From positions 13,453,286 through 13,517,285 of the forward strand of contig NC_073695.1 in assembly GCF_029784165.1 (NCBI RefSeq): a stretch of DNA of 64,000 nucleotides, read 5' to 3'. Every line of letters starts with the position of its first letter. The first letter of the stretch is position 1. Of this stretch, positions 23,696 through 37,081 are shown one piece after another. A model generated the notes under the pieces. It was given only the letters and a program-made list of their open reading frames with translations. It made no database searches and was not told the origin of the DNA. The DNA is from Wyeomyia smithii (Eukaryota; Arthropoda; Insecta; Diptera; Culicidae). The translations under genes and the position numbers were made by a program.

Positions 23696-26600
23696 TTCAA
23701 GCTCCTACTGAAATTAAATCTTTAGCCAGTAAAAATAGAAAAATAAGTTCTTTTCATTGCTCGCGATGTTCAGTTTTTCTTTCAGGCGAATTGTCGTTTC
23801 ACAGTCGTTTTTACGTATATCCAAAAATTACGAAACTTGTATATACTCATACGAAGCAAAAATTTGCTAGTTTTGGTATGGTTATCATTTTGTGCAAATG
23901 AAATTCGTACCAAAAATAGTAAATGATTGCTCCGTCTAATGCCTGCATAAGTAAATAAATGTTATTTATCCTATCCAACTTGATCCCCAGGCTGCAGTTC
24001 AATAAGGCAGTTCCAAATCTCAGCTCGCCAAAAAAAAAAAAAAGGACGCCACAGTAAAAACCAACCGAAAAGCCAGCACAACAAAGGCTCCACTGGTTTC
24101 ACATCACTCCATCGAGCTTGGAAAAAGCTCTCCATCTCTTCGCTCACCTTTCGATTCGGGAGCGCACCACGCTGACATCCGGCAAGCAACAGGATGTTCT
24201 CTCCCACTCTCTCACTGTCTCAACTCGTGCAACTGTTGGTCGTTCTCCCTAGCATAAAGGTTTATTTGGCAAATCGTTCCTTCTATAGCTTCGGAGCCAC
24301 AGGAGTCTGGACCGTACGGTAGCCCAGGGTGGGTGGATGTGGCTGTGCTACCGCTTGCAACCGAACAACTCACTGGTATGCTATTGCGCTTTCCCGGTGG
24401 GTCGTTGAAGGGGTGGTAGAAAAGTGAGCATAAAAGAAAAGATCCCCCGGCAGAACATCATCCGAGCCAAGGGAAACTGTGTGAAATGACTGAAGCTAGC
24501 GAAGCGGGCGAGGGCTATGTTACTTTGCAAAACACTCACCTTCCTCCAGGTGTTGGGTCCGGCGCGGTGGGGTTTCACTGGTGGGTGGGAAACCTTTGGG
24601 ACTGCTTTTCCCTCGGTGAAACAAGCGACCACAGTAGAAGAGCACTCGCTAGGATGTGTTTCACGGTGAAAGATGACTGATGACGGTCCTGACTAGCCGG
24701 TGATGGAAAAATGGATTCGCTCCGATGCTTTTAATAACATGATAGCCTTCGCGCCAAAAATCAGCCGGGGAAGCGCAATTTTTTTTTCTCTGGTTTTCTT
24801 TCAACCTTGCCTTTTATTTTACTTTCTGCCAGTGACGTGTGTTCTTGCGGTTGGAGTGAGAGAGCTGCCGATACACAGCAACACCGACAACTGCATCGGG
24901 CAACAGCTGGAAGATTCCCTTCGAATGCACAGGTGACCTAATTCTAGCACCAGGAAGGGAGGCTGTGTTGTGTTACCGTGCGGTGTGTAGTGTGGATTGG
25001 AAAGGGGTGAATGAAGGTAGGGGGAGTTGAAAAACATGAACGTGGAGGAGAGCTTAGCTCTCGTTGGTTGAGATTCAGAAGCAAGAAATGTCAGTCAAGG
25101 TCCTGCAGCACACCGTGCTTCAGTCAATGTGTGCTAGCGAATAATTTAACGGAAGTGCAGTTTTTCTTTGGCTATTTTTCACGGTGGGCAGCTCATGAAT
25201 AATTTAAAAAGAGAGCGGTTTTTTGTCACGGACAGCTATCCGTTACTGGCAAAAGAGAATGAAAATGTATTCTAACATGATCGATTGTTAAACACGAACT
25301 CTTTAAGTGATTTACTTGAATAATCACAACCCATAATTTCAAGTTCATTTGATATTCGAAATCAGTTTGCAGAAAACGAATTGTTTTATCCACGATCAAA
25401 TCTGTCCAGTGATTCTGCAGTTTGTTTGAATATAGCCATAACGAAATGGCAAGAGCCAATTGCAATATAACCCTGAATACAGGCCCGTCACTCAATTTTG
25501 TTTTCCACAAAAATATGTATCAATAAAACGATCCATTCGCAGCTGATGCCACGTGTCACTCACGCAACCCTGTCCGGAATAGGGAATTACGGACGAATGA
25601 AACTACACGCTTGTACAGTACAATAATGCAATCAGCTCCACGTCAGAATCGAACGGAAAAACATGACGAGGATTTGAGCTACATAAATCGAATCACTTAA
25701 TAAAATCATCATGGTGACCAAACTCTGTACTCGGTCACACGTGTGGTAGATTGGATCAACTCTGCGGTAGCAACCAGCAACAACATCAATTTAAGTGCGT
25801 ATTCACACTATTCCCTATTGATTCCATAGGAATTTATTTTTTATTTCATATTCGTAACAACACTCGTCTTGTACATTCTCGACCTAGTAACTATTTCCCA
25901 ATCGTAAAGCGCAACCACATTCGTATCGTCCTCCACCACCGCTGCTGGTCTGTCCATGAGGCATCGAAACCGCACGAATTATGCCACAAAAGCGGAACTA
26001 CTGGAGGTCTCAACAAATCCACGCGTTCTGATCGGACAACAAATCCACTGCCCTCCCCGAATAAAGTAAGATAACAGCCCTCAGAGCATCTGAATAACAA
26101 ATCATGGCATTTTTGGATTCATTTTGTTGTTCTCTGTTATCTAAATATAGAATATCATGTTATAGGATTTGGCTTACTTGATAACAAGACATCACATCAT
26201 GTTATCGTTTTGTTGTTCAACTTTACTCGGGTCCTGTGTCTCGCGTGGGCATTGTTAGGAATTCAGCGAAAGTGCAATCCATTTGTTGGCCAATGCGGTT
26301 AGTGTTAATGACTTTCACATGTGTCAACATGTTAGGTAGGACTGAGTTTGCTTTGTGGTGTTCTGCTGCCTCAGGACGACGACTGGACGGCTGCAATGAA
26401 TGGCTGCTCTCGGGTCGGCTGGCGCCGTACCGAGCCTTTTTACGATGTGCAACCCACGCGTATGTAAACATAGAAACAGAATCAATGGGAATTATTTTCT
26501 GCCTATAGCTAGAGCGACCCCTATCACGACACCCTATCACGTAGAATGAACTAGAATGACACCGGCAGGATGAGGATCTACTTCTGTGCTACATTACTAT

Positions 26601-26924
26601 GCAGTGTGGGTTGTGAGTTGGATCTAGTGATGGTTTCGGTGAGAGTTTAACATTTAAAACATATGAATTGGTAATCAAAAATAATGCACTGTGGTTCAAG
26701 AGACGAATTTAGAGCAAAGTTTGGATCTAGAGCTGTTCTGTAAATTTGTTACATAGGTATGATAAAGCATTTATTTCCATTCGAAAATTAAGGCGACCAA
26801 AATTTTTGATGAAATTACAAATAAAAGTTCATAATCATTGGACCGATTGATCAATTTTCGTCATCAAATTGTATGTAATCGTTTTTTCTTTTCGAGAAAA
26901 AAAAATTACATCTCTCATCGTCAA
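23696..26924. other. mixed, partly GC-richer stretch; no gene recognised
   Basis: Between about 24150 and 25200 base composition is closer to that of unique or genic DNA. Several ORFs of 60-107 codons occur on both strands (for example 24486-24680 plus and 26223-26540 minus). None shows a recognisable domain, and none has a supported exon structure. 26690-26830 loosely resembles 5830-5930 (TGATAAAGC, GACCAAAATTTT). Host exons could be hidden here but I cannot support them. Confidence 0.35.
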
Positions 26925-28085
26925 ATTTTATCTTTCATTTCTCATTTCTCATCTCTTATCTTTCATCTCTCCTCTTCCATCTTTCATCTTTCATCTTTCA
27001 TCTTTCATCTTTCATCTTTCATCTTTCATCTTTCATCTTTCATCTTTCATCTTTCATCTTTCATCTTTCATCTTTCATCTTTCATCTTTCATCTTTCATC
27101 TTTCATCTTTCATCTTTCATCTTTCATCTTTCATCTTTCATCTTTCATCTTTCATCTTTCATCTTTCATCTTTCATCTTTCACCTTTCATCTTTCATCTT
27201 TCATCATTCATCTTTCATTTTTCATCATTTATTATTCAACTTTCATTTTTCATCGTTCATCTTTCATCTTTCATCTTTCATCTTTCATCTTTCATCTTTC
27301 ATCTTTCATCTTTCATCTTTCATCTTTCATCTTGCATCTTTCAACTTTCATCTTTCATCTTTCATCTTTCATCTTTCATCTTTTATCTTTCATCTTTCAT
27401 CTTTCATCTTTCATCTTTCATCTTTCATCTTTCATCTTTCATCTTTCATCTTTCATCATTCATCTTTCATTTTTCATCATTTATTATTCAACTTTCATTT
27501 TTCATCGTTCATCTTTCATCTTTCATCTTTCATCTTTCATCTTTCATCTTTCATCTTTCATCTTTCATCTTTCATCTTTCATCTTTCATCTTTCATCTTT
27601 CATCTTTCATCTTTCATCTTTCATCTTTCATCTTTCATCTTTCATCTTTCATCTTTCATCTTTCATCTCTCATCTTTCATCTTTCATCTTTCATCTTTCA
27701 TCTTTCATCTTTCATCTTTCATCTTTCATCTTTCATCTTTCATCTTTCATCTTTCATCTTTCATCTTTCATCTTTCAACTTTCATCGTTCATCTTTCATC
27801 TTTCATCTTTCATCTTTCATCTTTCATCTTTCATCTTTCATATTTAATCTTTCATCTTTCATCTTTCATCTTTCATCATTCATCTTTCATCTTTCATCTT
27901 TCATCTTTCATCTTTCATCTTTCATCTTTCATCTTTCATCTTTCATCTTTCATCTTTCATCTTTCATCTTTCATCTTTCATCTTTCATCTTTCATCTTTC
28001 ATCTTTCACCTTTCATCTTTCATCTTTCATCTTCCATTTTTCATCATTTATTATTCAACTTTCATTTTTCATCTTTCATCTTTTA
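26925..28085 (+). repeat. (TTTCATC)n heptamer satellite, ~165 units
   Basis: An almost uninterrupted 7-bp tandem array of TTTCATC (GATGAAA on the other strand). Sporadic variants (CTTTCACC, TTTTATC, TTCAACT) occur. A block containing ATCATTTATTATTCAACTT is embedded at about 27225, 27478 and 28045. The first two lie 252 bp (36 units) apart, so a higher-order structure exists. Because 7 and 3 are coprime the array reads as (FIFHLSS)n in all three forward frames without stops. ORFs of 479 and 472 codons therefore arise by chance and are not genes. Confidence 0.97.
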
Positions 28086-28165
28086 CTTTTCATTGTTTAT
28101 TGTTTATTGTTCACTTTTTCATTTTTCACCTTTTATTTTTTATTCATCATTTTTCATTTTTCATT

Positions 28166-29220
28166 CTGGACTTTTGATTCCTCCTTTTTCCTTTTTCATT
28201 TTTATTACTCAGTCTTCATTCTTTATTTCTGTTTTCCTTTTAATTACTGGTTATTTCGCTATTTTCCTCTTTTTTAGTGGCGTTTAGTAACGATAATTCC
28301 ACATTTATCGAACCGAAACCAGATTTGCACTTGTTTATATACAATATGTAGTCGTTTTCTTTTTTCTTCTCAAATCTTTCAAATTTTCTCTTTCGATTCT
28401 TCCAATCTTCTTATTTTCCTTATTCCAAACATTTCTATTATTTTCTTCTAAACTTTACTTCTTCCAATTCCTCCAATCTTCTTATTTTCGCTATTCAATT
28501 TTTTTTCTTCTTCTAAGCTTTACTTTGTCCACTTCCTATCTTACTTTTCTCTGTTACTGTGTTCGTTTCCTTTTTCTTTCTCATAATCTTCCTGTTTTCC
28601 TTCTTTCAATGTTGTTTTTCTTCTTTCAATCTCTTCTTTTTTCTTATCTTGTTCTCTTCCTTCTTTAAATCTGCCTTGTTTACTCCTCCAACCTAACTTT
28701 ACCATGTTTTTTTCTATTCAGCTTTTTTTAATTTCTTTTTTTTCTGTTTTTATTTAATTCAACCTAATATTTTCCTTTCCTTTTCTATTATATTTTATTT
28801 TTTCTATTTCTATATTCTATTTTTTTTTTTGCCAATCTTCCCTTGTTTGCTTTTTCAATCTTGCTTTTTGCTATCTTCCGAATTGGCTTTCATCGTTATT
28901 CGAATTTTTTGATTTTCTTTCTTCCAAGTTTACGTTTTTCCAATGATTTTCCTTCTCATTTCCAATCTTTCGGTGTTTTCTCTTCCAATCTCTTCAATCC
29001 CATTTCCTCTCTATCTTTTCCTCTCTTTCAATCCCATTTCCTCTTCCAACCGGTTTTTCGTCTTCTAATATTCCTTTTACCCCTCTTCCAATCTTCTTAT
29101 TTTGCTTTTTTACATTTACATTTTTCGAATTTCTCATCTTCTTATCCCTTTTCCAATCTTTTTCTTTCAATCTTTCCTTTTTTCCTCTTCGAATCTTTCT
29201 TTTTTCCACTTCCAATATTA
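28166..29220 (+). repeat. segment duplicated at 33531-34563 and 35193-36223
   Basis: It starts at CTGGACTTTTGATTCCTCC, just downstream of the heptamer array. It includes a non-pyrimidine island (GTAACGATAATTCCACATTT, ATCGAACCGAAACC, ATACAATATGTAGTCG) at about 28290-28353. The island recurs at about 33654-33720 and 35316-35382. Divergence from the later copies is low, including a shared CCGAATTGGCTTTCATCG. Confidence 0.9.
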
Positions 29221-32200
29221 CTTTTGGTTTTACAATTTTTCTCTTTTACCTCTTATTACCATCTTAGTTATCTTCTTTCAATATTATTTTGTTCATCTTC
29301 TACATTTTTTCATTGTTCAAATTTGCTTTCTATATCTGAAAATATTTCTTTCCCTCTTCCATGCTTCCTATTTTCCCTCCCATAATCTACTTTTTTCTCT
29401 CTTCCAACATGCTATTCCACTTTCAATCTTTCGATTTTTCTCTTCCAAACTTCCGTAATTCCATCTTAGAATTCTTCTTTTGTTTCCTCTTCCAATCTTC
29501 TTTTTTTTCTTTACACTTTTTTTTATTTATTTTATTCAAGACGCTTTACCGCTGACATGGCATTCACGTCTATCTTTACCCTTGTTTATTTGCAATATGT
29601 AGCCGTTTTCTTGTTTCATCTCAAATCTTTCAAATTTTCTCTTTCAATTCTTCCAATCTTCTTATTTTCCTTATTCCAAACGTTTCTATTTTCTTCTTCT
29701 AAACTTTACTTCTTCCAATTCCTATCTTACTTTTTCTGTTATTGTGTTTGTCTCCTTTTTCCTTCTCATAATATTCCTGTTTTCCTTCTTTCAATGTTGT
29801 TTTGTTTTTCTTCTTTCAATCTCTTCTTTCATTTTATCTTGCTCTTTATCTTTTTCAAATCTGCCTTGTTTACTCCTCCAACCTTACTTTGTTCTTTTTC
29901 AATCATTCCTTATTCTCTCTTAAAATCTTTTGGTTTTATATCTTTCTACAATGTGCAATATGTAGTCGTGTTTTTATTTTATATTTTTGTTCTTCAACAT
30001 GATTTTTTCTATTCAGCTTTTTTTTCAATTTCATTGTTAACTCTTTCTTTCTGTTTTTATTTAATTCAACTTAATATTTTCCTGCCCTTTTCTCTCTTCC
30101 CTCTCAAATGCTTGATTGTTTCCTCTCTCAGTCTACCTTTTGGTCTTCAGTATTCCTTTTTACCGTTCTTTAATATTCCTTCTTTCTCTATTCCAATTTT
30201 CTTTTTTTTCTCTTCTTTTGTTCGCTTTCCAATTTGATTCCTCTTCCAATCTTTCTTTAATCACTGTCTCTTCGGATCGATTTTTCCTCTTCAAATTTTC
30301 CTTTTTCTATTTACACTCGTTCTCTTTTCCCTTATCAATATTCTATTTTTTTCTTTTCCAATCTTCCCTTGTTTTCTTTGTCAATCTTGCTTTTTGCTAT
30401 TTTCCGAATTGGCATTCATCGTTATTTAAATTTTCTGATTTTATGTCTTCCAAGTTTCCCTTTTTCTCATTTCCAATGTTTCGCTATTTGCTCTTCCAAT
30501 CTTCTCTTTTCTCTATTCCAACCTTTTTTCCTCTTCCAACCGTTTTTTCGTCTTCCAATATTCCTATCTTCCAATCTTGTTATTTTGCTGTTTTTTCATT
30601 TTATTTTTCCTTACGCATCATCATTTTTGCAATTTCCTATCTCCTTTCATCCTACTTCCAATTTTTCGCTTTCCTTCTTTCAATCTTTCCTTTTTTCCTT
30701 TTCGAATCTTTCTTTTTTCACTTCCAATCTTACTCTTGGTTTTACAATTTTTCTCTTTTACCTCTTATAACCATCTTAGTTTTCTTCTCTCAATAATATT
30801 TTGTTTATCTCCCAATTCCGTTTCTTCTATATTCCAATCTTACTTGTTGTCTTCCTATCTGCGTTTTATCTTCCTTTTTTACCTTTCAAAATCTTACATA
30901 TTCTAACTGTTCAAATTTGCCTTTTTTGCAAATCTCTTTTTTTTTCCCTCCCATATTTTTTTTCTCTTTTTTTCTCTTCTTACTATTCCACTTCCAATCT
31001 TCTGATTTTTCTCTTTCAATCTTCCGTATTTCCATCTTAGAATTCTCCTTCTGTTTCCTCTTCCAATCTTCCTCCTTTCTTTCTCCCGATCTTACTTCTA
31101 TCTCTCTTACAATTCCGCTTTTTCTTACTTTTCCTTTTCCAATCGTTGTTTTTTCTTCTCCAAGTTTTCTTGAATTTAACTTTTCCTAAATAAATCTTAC
31201 ATACTTTCAACTTATTATTTCTTTCCCCTTTCAAATCATTCGTTTTTCTCTTTTCCAATCTTTCGTTTTACTCTTTTCGTGCCTATCTTCTTTTCACTTT
31301 TACTGTCTTTTTTTATTTTCCTTCATCAATTTTCTTTATTTTGCTCCTTACATTTTTCTTTTAAATATTTTTGTTTTCATTCTTCGTATCGTTCTTTTTC
31401 CAATTTACAACTTCCAGTCTTCTTTTATCAATCTTCCAATCTTCCTCTTTTCCTCTTCCAATCGTTTCTCTTTTCCTCTACGAGTCTTTCTCTTTTCTAC
31501 TTTCAATCTTACCTTTCCTTCTACAATTTTTCATTTTTCTTTCATAACCTTCCTGTTTGTATTGGATCCTCATCTTCAAATTTTGTTTCTTATATCTCTC
31601 CATCTTACTTGTTCCCTTTCTATTTGCCTTCTTCACTCTTCAAATCCTTCTTTTTCCCTCTCAAAATCTCCCATTCAGCCACATTTCAATTTAGCTCTTC
31701 CATCTTAACATCCTACTTCCCTCTTTCATTCTTTCTATTTTTCCTCTCATTATCTTCTTTTTACCTCTCTTTCAGTCTTACTCTTCTATTTTCAATTAGC
31801 TCATTTTTCTCTTTCAATATCATGTAATTCCCTTCCAGATTCTCCTTTTGTTCCCTCTTCCAATTTTCCACTTTTCCTTCTTTCGTTCTTGCCTTTATCC
31901 CTCTTCCAATTCTGCTTCTTTCCCTTCCAATCTTTCTGTTTCTTCTTTCAGTATTTCTTTTCTTCGTCTTTCAATTCTCCTGTTTCACTTCTTCCAATCA
32001 CCATTTTCTTTCATTCTCTTTTTCATTAGTACTCTATTCTCTCTCTTCATATCTATCTTTTTTTTACTCCTCCAGTTTTCCACTTTAAGTCTTTCATTCT
32101 CCTTTGCATTAGTACTCTGTTCTCTCTCTTCATATCTCCTTTTTTACTCCTCTAGTTCTCCACTTTAAGTTCTCCAAGTCTTCGGTTTTTTAATGAAATA

Positions 32201-32903
32201 TTATGTCTCTCTTATAATCTTTCTTGTTCCTTCTTCGAACCTTTCGACTCTCTCTCTAACTCTAAAGTCTAACTTTTTTTAAATATTTCTTTTTTCACCT
32301 TCTAGTCCCTTTCCCTCTTCGAATCTTTCAGTCTTCCCTCTCCCAATTTTTTGTTTTACTCTTTTTCAATCTATCTTTTTTCGGTCTTACTATCTTTTTT
32401 TATTTTTTTCTCCCAATCTCCAATGTGCCTTTTATTTGTTCCATTTATTTTTTTTCCTCTTAAATCTTTCTTTTTGCACTCTTTGCATCTTTTTTTTCCC
32501 AACTTCCAAGCTTCTTTTATCTCTCTTCAAATCTGCATCTTTCCCTCTTTCAAACTTTCCTTTTTCTGCTTCGAATATTTTTCTTTTTTACTATCAATAT
32601 TACCTTTACAACTTTTCTCTTTTCATTTATAATCTTCCTGTTTGTATTGGTTTCGCATCTTCCAATTTTGTTTTTTTATCTTCCAATCTTTTTTGTTTTC
32701 TTGTTATTTGTCTTATTCACTATTCCAAACTTACTTTTGTCCCTCTCAAAATCTCCCATTTCTCCACTATTCAATTTTGCTTTTCCATCACACATCTTAC
32801 TTTCCCTTTTTCATTATTCTTTTCCTATTTTTCCTCTCATAGGGACTTTTTTCCGCTCTTCCAATCTTATCGTTCCATTTTCAATCTTCTGATTTTCCCC
32901 TTT

Positions 32904-35900
32904 CAATGTTCTGAATTTTCTCTTCCAATCTTCCCTATTTCCTTCTTAGAATTCTCCTTTTGTTTCCTCTTCTAATCACATCTTCTCTTTCTTCCGATCT
33001 TGCTATTATCCCGTTTCCAATCATGCACCTTTTCCACTTCTAATTTTTCTCTTTTTTTTTCTTTCGATATTTTCATTTTTTCGTTTCACAATCTTCCTTT
33101 TTTACCTCTTCCAGTCTTCATTTTCTTTTTTTCCCAAGCTCACTCTTTTTCCTTTTACAATAGAGCTCTGTTCTCTCTCTTCCTATCTCTTCTCTAGCCC
33201 TTTTCAGTCTTTCAAGTTTTTGTCTTTGTATTGAGATCTTACTTCCCCTCTACGAATCGTTCTTTTTTCCCTCTTATAGTCTTTCTTCTCCCTTCGTCGA
33301 AACTTCTGTTTTTTCCTCCTCCAATGGTTTTCCCTCTGTTACTCGCTCTAACAATCTTTCTTCATTTTCCTCTCTTCTTCCAAACTTCCTTTTTTACTTC
33401 TCCCATTTATTTTTTTTTTCAAAATCTCTAATTTTGCGCTCTCTACATTTTCCTCTTCAACTTTTAATCTTCCTTTATCCCTCTTCCAAACTTCCTTTTT
33501 ACCTCTTTCAATCTTTCTATTTTTTTCATTCTGGACTTTTGATTCCTCCTTTTTCCTTTTTCATTTTTATTACTCAGTCTTCATTCTTTATTTCTGTTTT
33601 CCTTTTAATTACTGGTTATTTCGCTATTTTCCTCTTTTTTAGTGGCGTTTAGTAACGATAATTCCACATTTATCGAACCGAAACCAGATTTGCACTTGTT
33701 TATATACAATATGTAGTCGTTTTTTTTTTCTTCTCAAATCTTTCAAATTTTCTCTTTCAATTCTTTCAATCTTTTTATTTTCCTTATTCCAAACATTTCT
33801 ATTTTTTTCTTCTAAACTTTACTTCTTCCAATTCTTCCAATCTTCTTATTTTCGCTATTCCATTTCTTTTTTCTTCTTCTAAACTTTACTTTGTCCACTT
33901 CCTATCTTACTTTTCTCTGTTACTGTGTTCGTTTCCTTTTTCTTTCTCATAATCTTCCTGTTTTCCTTCTTTCAATGTTGTTTTTCTTCTTTCAATCTCT
34001 TCTTTTTTCTTATCTTGTTCTCTTCCTTCTTTAAATCTGCCTTGTTTACTCCTCCAAGCTATCTTTACCATGTTTTTTTCTATTCAGCTTTTTTTAATTT
34101 CTTTTTTCTCTGTTTTTATTTAATTCAACCTAATATTTTCCTTTCTTTTCTATTATATTTTATTTTTTCTATTTCTATATTCTATTTTTTGTTGCCAATC
34201 TTCCCTTGTTTGCTTTTTCAATCTTGCTTTTTGCTATCTTCCGAATTGGCTTTCATCGTTATTCGAATTTTTTGATTTTCTTTCTTCCAAGTTTACGTTT
34301 TTCCAATGAATTTTTTTCTCATTTCCAATCTTTCGGTGTTTTCTCTTCCAATCTTCTTTTTCCTCTCTTTCAATCCCATTTCCTCTTCCAACCGGGTTTC
34401 CGTCTTCTAATATTCCTTTTACCCCTTTTCCAATCTTCTTATTTTGCTTTTTTACATTTACATTTTTCGAATTTCTCATCTTCTTATCCCTTTTCCAATC
34501 TTTTTCTTTCAATCTTTCCTTTTTTCCTCTTCGAATCTTTCTTTTTTCCACTTACAATATTACTCCAATGTTCTGAATTTTCTCTTTCAATCTTCCCTAT
34601 TTTCTTCTTAGAATTCTCCTTTTGTTTCCTCTTCTAATCACATCTTCTCTTTCTTCCGATCTTGCTTTTATCTCGTTTCCAATCATGCACCTTTCCACTT
34701 CTAATTTTTCTCTTTTTTTTTCTTTCAATATTTTCATTTTTTCGTTTCACAATCTTCCTTTTTTACCTCTTCCAGTCTTCATTTTCTTTTTTTCCCAAGC
34801 TCACTCTTTTTCCTTTTACAATAGAGCTCTATTCTCTCTCTTCCTATCTCTTCTCTAGCCCTTTTCAGTCTTTCAAGTTTTTGTCTTTGTATTGAGATCT
34901 TACTTCCCCTCTACGAATTGTTCTTTTTTCCCTCTTATAGTCTTTCTTCTCCCTTCGTCGAAACTTCTGTTTTTTCCTCCTCCAATGGTTTTCCCTCTGT
35001 TACTCGCTCTAACAATCTTTCTTCATTTTCCTCTCTTCTTCCAAACTTCCTTTTTTACTTCTCCCATTTATTTTTTTTTTCAAAATCTCTAATTTTGCGC
35101 TCTCTACATTTTCCTCTTCAACTTTTAATCTTCCCTAATCCCTCTTCCAAACTTCCTTTTTACCTCTTTCAATCTTTCTATTTTTTTTCATTCTGGACTT
35201 TTGATTCCTCCTTTTTCCTTTTTCATTTTTATTACTCAGTCTTCATTCTTTATTTCTGTTTTCCTTTTAATTACTGCTTATTTCGCTATTTTCCTCTTTT
35301 TTAGTGGCGTTTAGTAACGATAATTCCACATTTATCGAACCGAAACCAGATTTGCACTTGTTTATATACAATATGTAGTCGTTTTTTTTTCTTCTCAAAT
35401 CTTTCAAATTTTCTCTTTCAATTCTTTCAATCTTTTTATTTTCCTTATTCCAAACATTTCTATTTTATTCTTCTAAACTTTACTTCTTCCAATTCTTCCA
35501 ATCTTCTTATTTTCGCTATTCCATTTCTTTTTTCTTCTTCTAAACTTTACTTTGTCCACTTCCTATCTTACTTTTCTCTGTTACTGTGTTCGTTTCCTTT
35601 TTCTTTCTCATAATCTTCCTGTTTTCCTTCTTTCAATGTTGTTTTTCTTCTTTCAATCTCTTCTTTTTTCTTATCTTGTTCTCTTCCTTCTTTAAATCTG
35701 CCTTGTTTACTCCTCCAAGCTATCTTTACCATGTTTTTTTCTATTCAGCTTTTTTTAATTTCTTTTTTCTCTGTTTTTATTTAATTCAACCTAATATTTT
35801 CCTTTCTTTTCTATTATATTTTATTTTTTATTTCTATATTCTATTTTTTTTTTGCCAATCTTCCCTTGTTTGCTTTTTCAATCTTGCTTTTTGCTATCTT

Positions 35901-36850
35901 CCGAATTGGCTTTCATCGTTATTCGAATTTTTTGATTTTCTTTCTTCCAAGTTTACGTTTTTCCAATGAATTTTTTTCTCATTTCCAATCTTTCGGTGTT
36001 TTCTCTTCCAATCTTCTTTTTCCTCTCTTTCAATCCCATTTCCTCTTCCAACCGGGTTTCCGTCTTCTAATATTCCTTTTACCCCTTTTCCAATCTTCTT
36101 ATTTTGCTTTTTTACATTTACATTTTTCGAATTTCTCATCTTCTTATCCCTTTTCCAATCTTTTTCTTTCAATCTTTCCTTTTTTCCTCTTCGAATCTTT
36201 CTTTTTTCCACTTACAATATTACTCCAATGTTCTGAATTTTCTCTTTCAATCTTCCCTATTTTCTTCTTAGAATTCTCCTTTTGTTTCCTCTTCTAATCA
36301 CATCTTCTCTTTCTTCCGATCTTGCTTTTATCTCGTTTCCAATCATGCACCTTTTCCACTTCTAATTTTTCTCTTTTTTTTTCTTTCAATATTTTCATTT
36401 TTTCGTTTCACAATCTTCCTTTTTTACCTCTTCCAGTCTTCATTTTCTTTTTTTCCCAAGCTCACTCTTTTTCCTTTTACAATAGAGCTCTATTCTCTCT
36501 CTTCCTATCTCTTCTCTAGCCCTTTTCAGTCTTTCATGTTTTTGTCTTTGTATTGAGATCTTACTTCCCCTCTACGAATTGTTCTTTTTTCCCTCTTATA
36601 GTCTTTCTTTTCCCTTCGTCGAAACTTCTGTTTTTTCCTCCTCCAATGGGTTTCCCTCTGTTACTCGCTCTAACAATCTTTCTTCATTTTCCTCTCTTCT
36701 TCCAAACTTCCTCTTTTACTTCTCCCATTTATTTTTTTTTTCAAAATCTCTAATTTTGCACTCTCTACATTTTCCTCTTCATTCAACTTTTAATCTTCCT
36801 TTATCCCTCTTTCGAACTTCCTTTTTACCTCTTTCAATCTTTCTATTTTT
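32904..36850 (+). repeat. 1.66-kb higher-order repeat, ~2.4 tandem copies
   Basis: The junction phrase CAATGTTCTGAATTTTCTCT begins copies at 32904, 34566 and 36226, giving periods of 1662 and 1660 bp. Copies A and B are complete and nearly identical. Copy C ends near 36850, after CTTTCAATCTTTCTATTTTT. Each full copy joins a segment with GTTTCCTCTTCTAATCACAT to the segment homologous to 28166-29220. Confidence 0.92.
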
Positions 36851-37045
36851 GATTCTTTCTCAGTTCCACTTCCAGTTAGGATTCCTTCTACAATTTTCCT
36901 CTTCTTGTTTTTCTTCTTCTCATATTGTTTTTTTTTCAGTTTCTAATCTTGTCTTTTCTATCTTACAATATTACTATTTTTCTTCCTGTTTGCCTTCCTA
37001 TCTGTCTTTTCCACAAAAAATGCTTTTCTTCTTCTAGCGATCTGC

Positions 37046-37049
<4 letters not shown>

Positions 37050-37079
<30 letters not shown>
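37050..37079 (+). repeat. (CT)n microsatellite, 14 units
   Basis: A pure CT run inside the polypyrimidine domain. Confidence 0.95.

Positions 37080-37081
<2 letters not shown>

Noticed and set aside
24381..26540. Several ORFs of 64-107 codons suggesting host exons
   Set aside because: They overlap on opposite strands, lack recognisable domains and have no consistent splice sites. Recorded only as an unassigned region.
26925..28085. CRISPR-like or direct-repeat array
   Set aside because: There are no unique spacers; it is a contiguous 7-bp satellite in eukaryotic DNA.
26838..28287. Overlapping ORFs of 479, 472 and 171 codons rich in FHLSSFI
   Set aside because: They arise because a 7-bp repeat has no stop in any forward frame; all three frames give the same peptide heptad.
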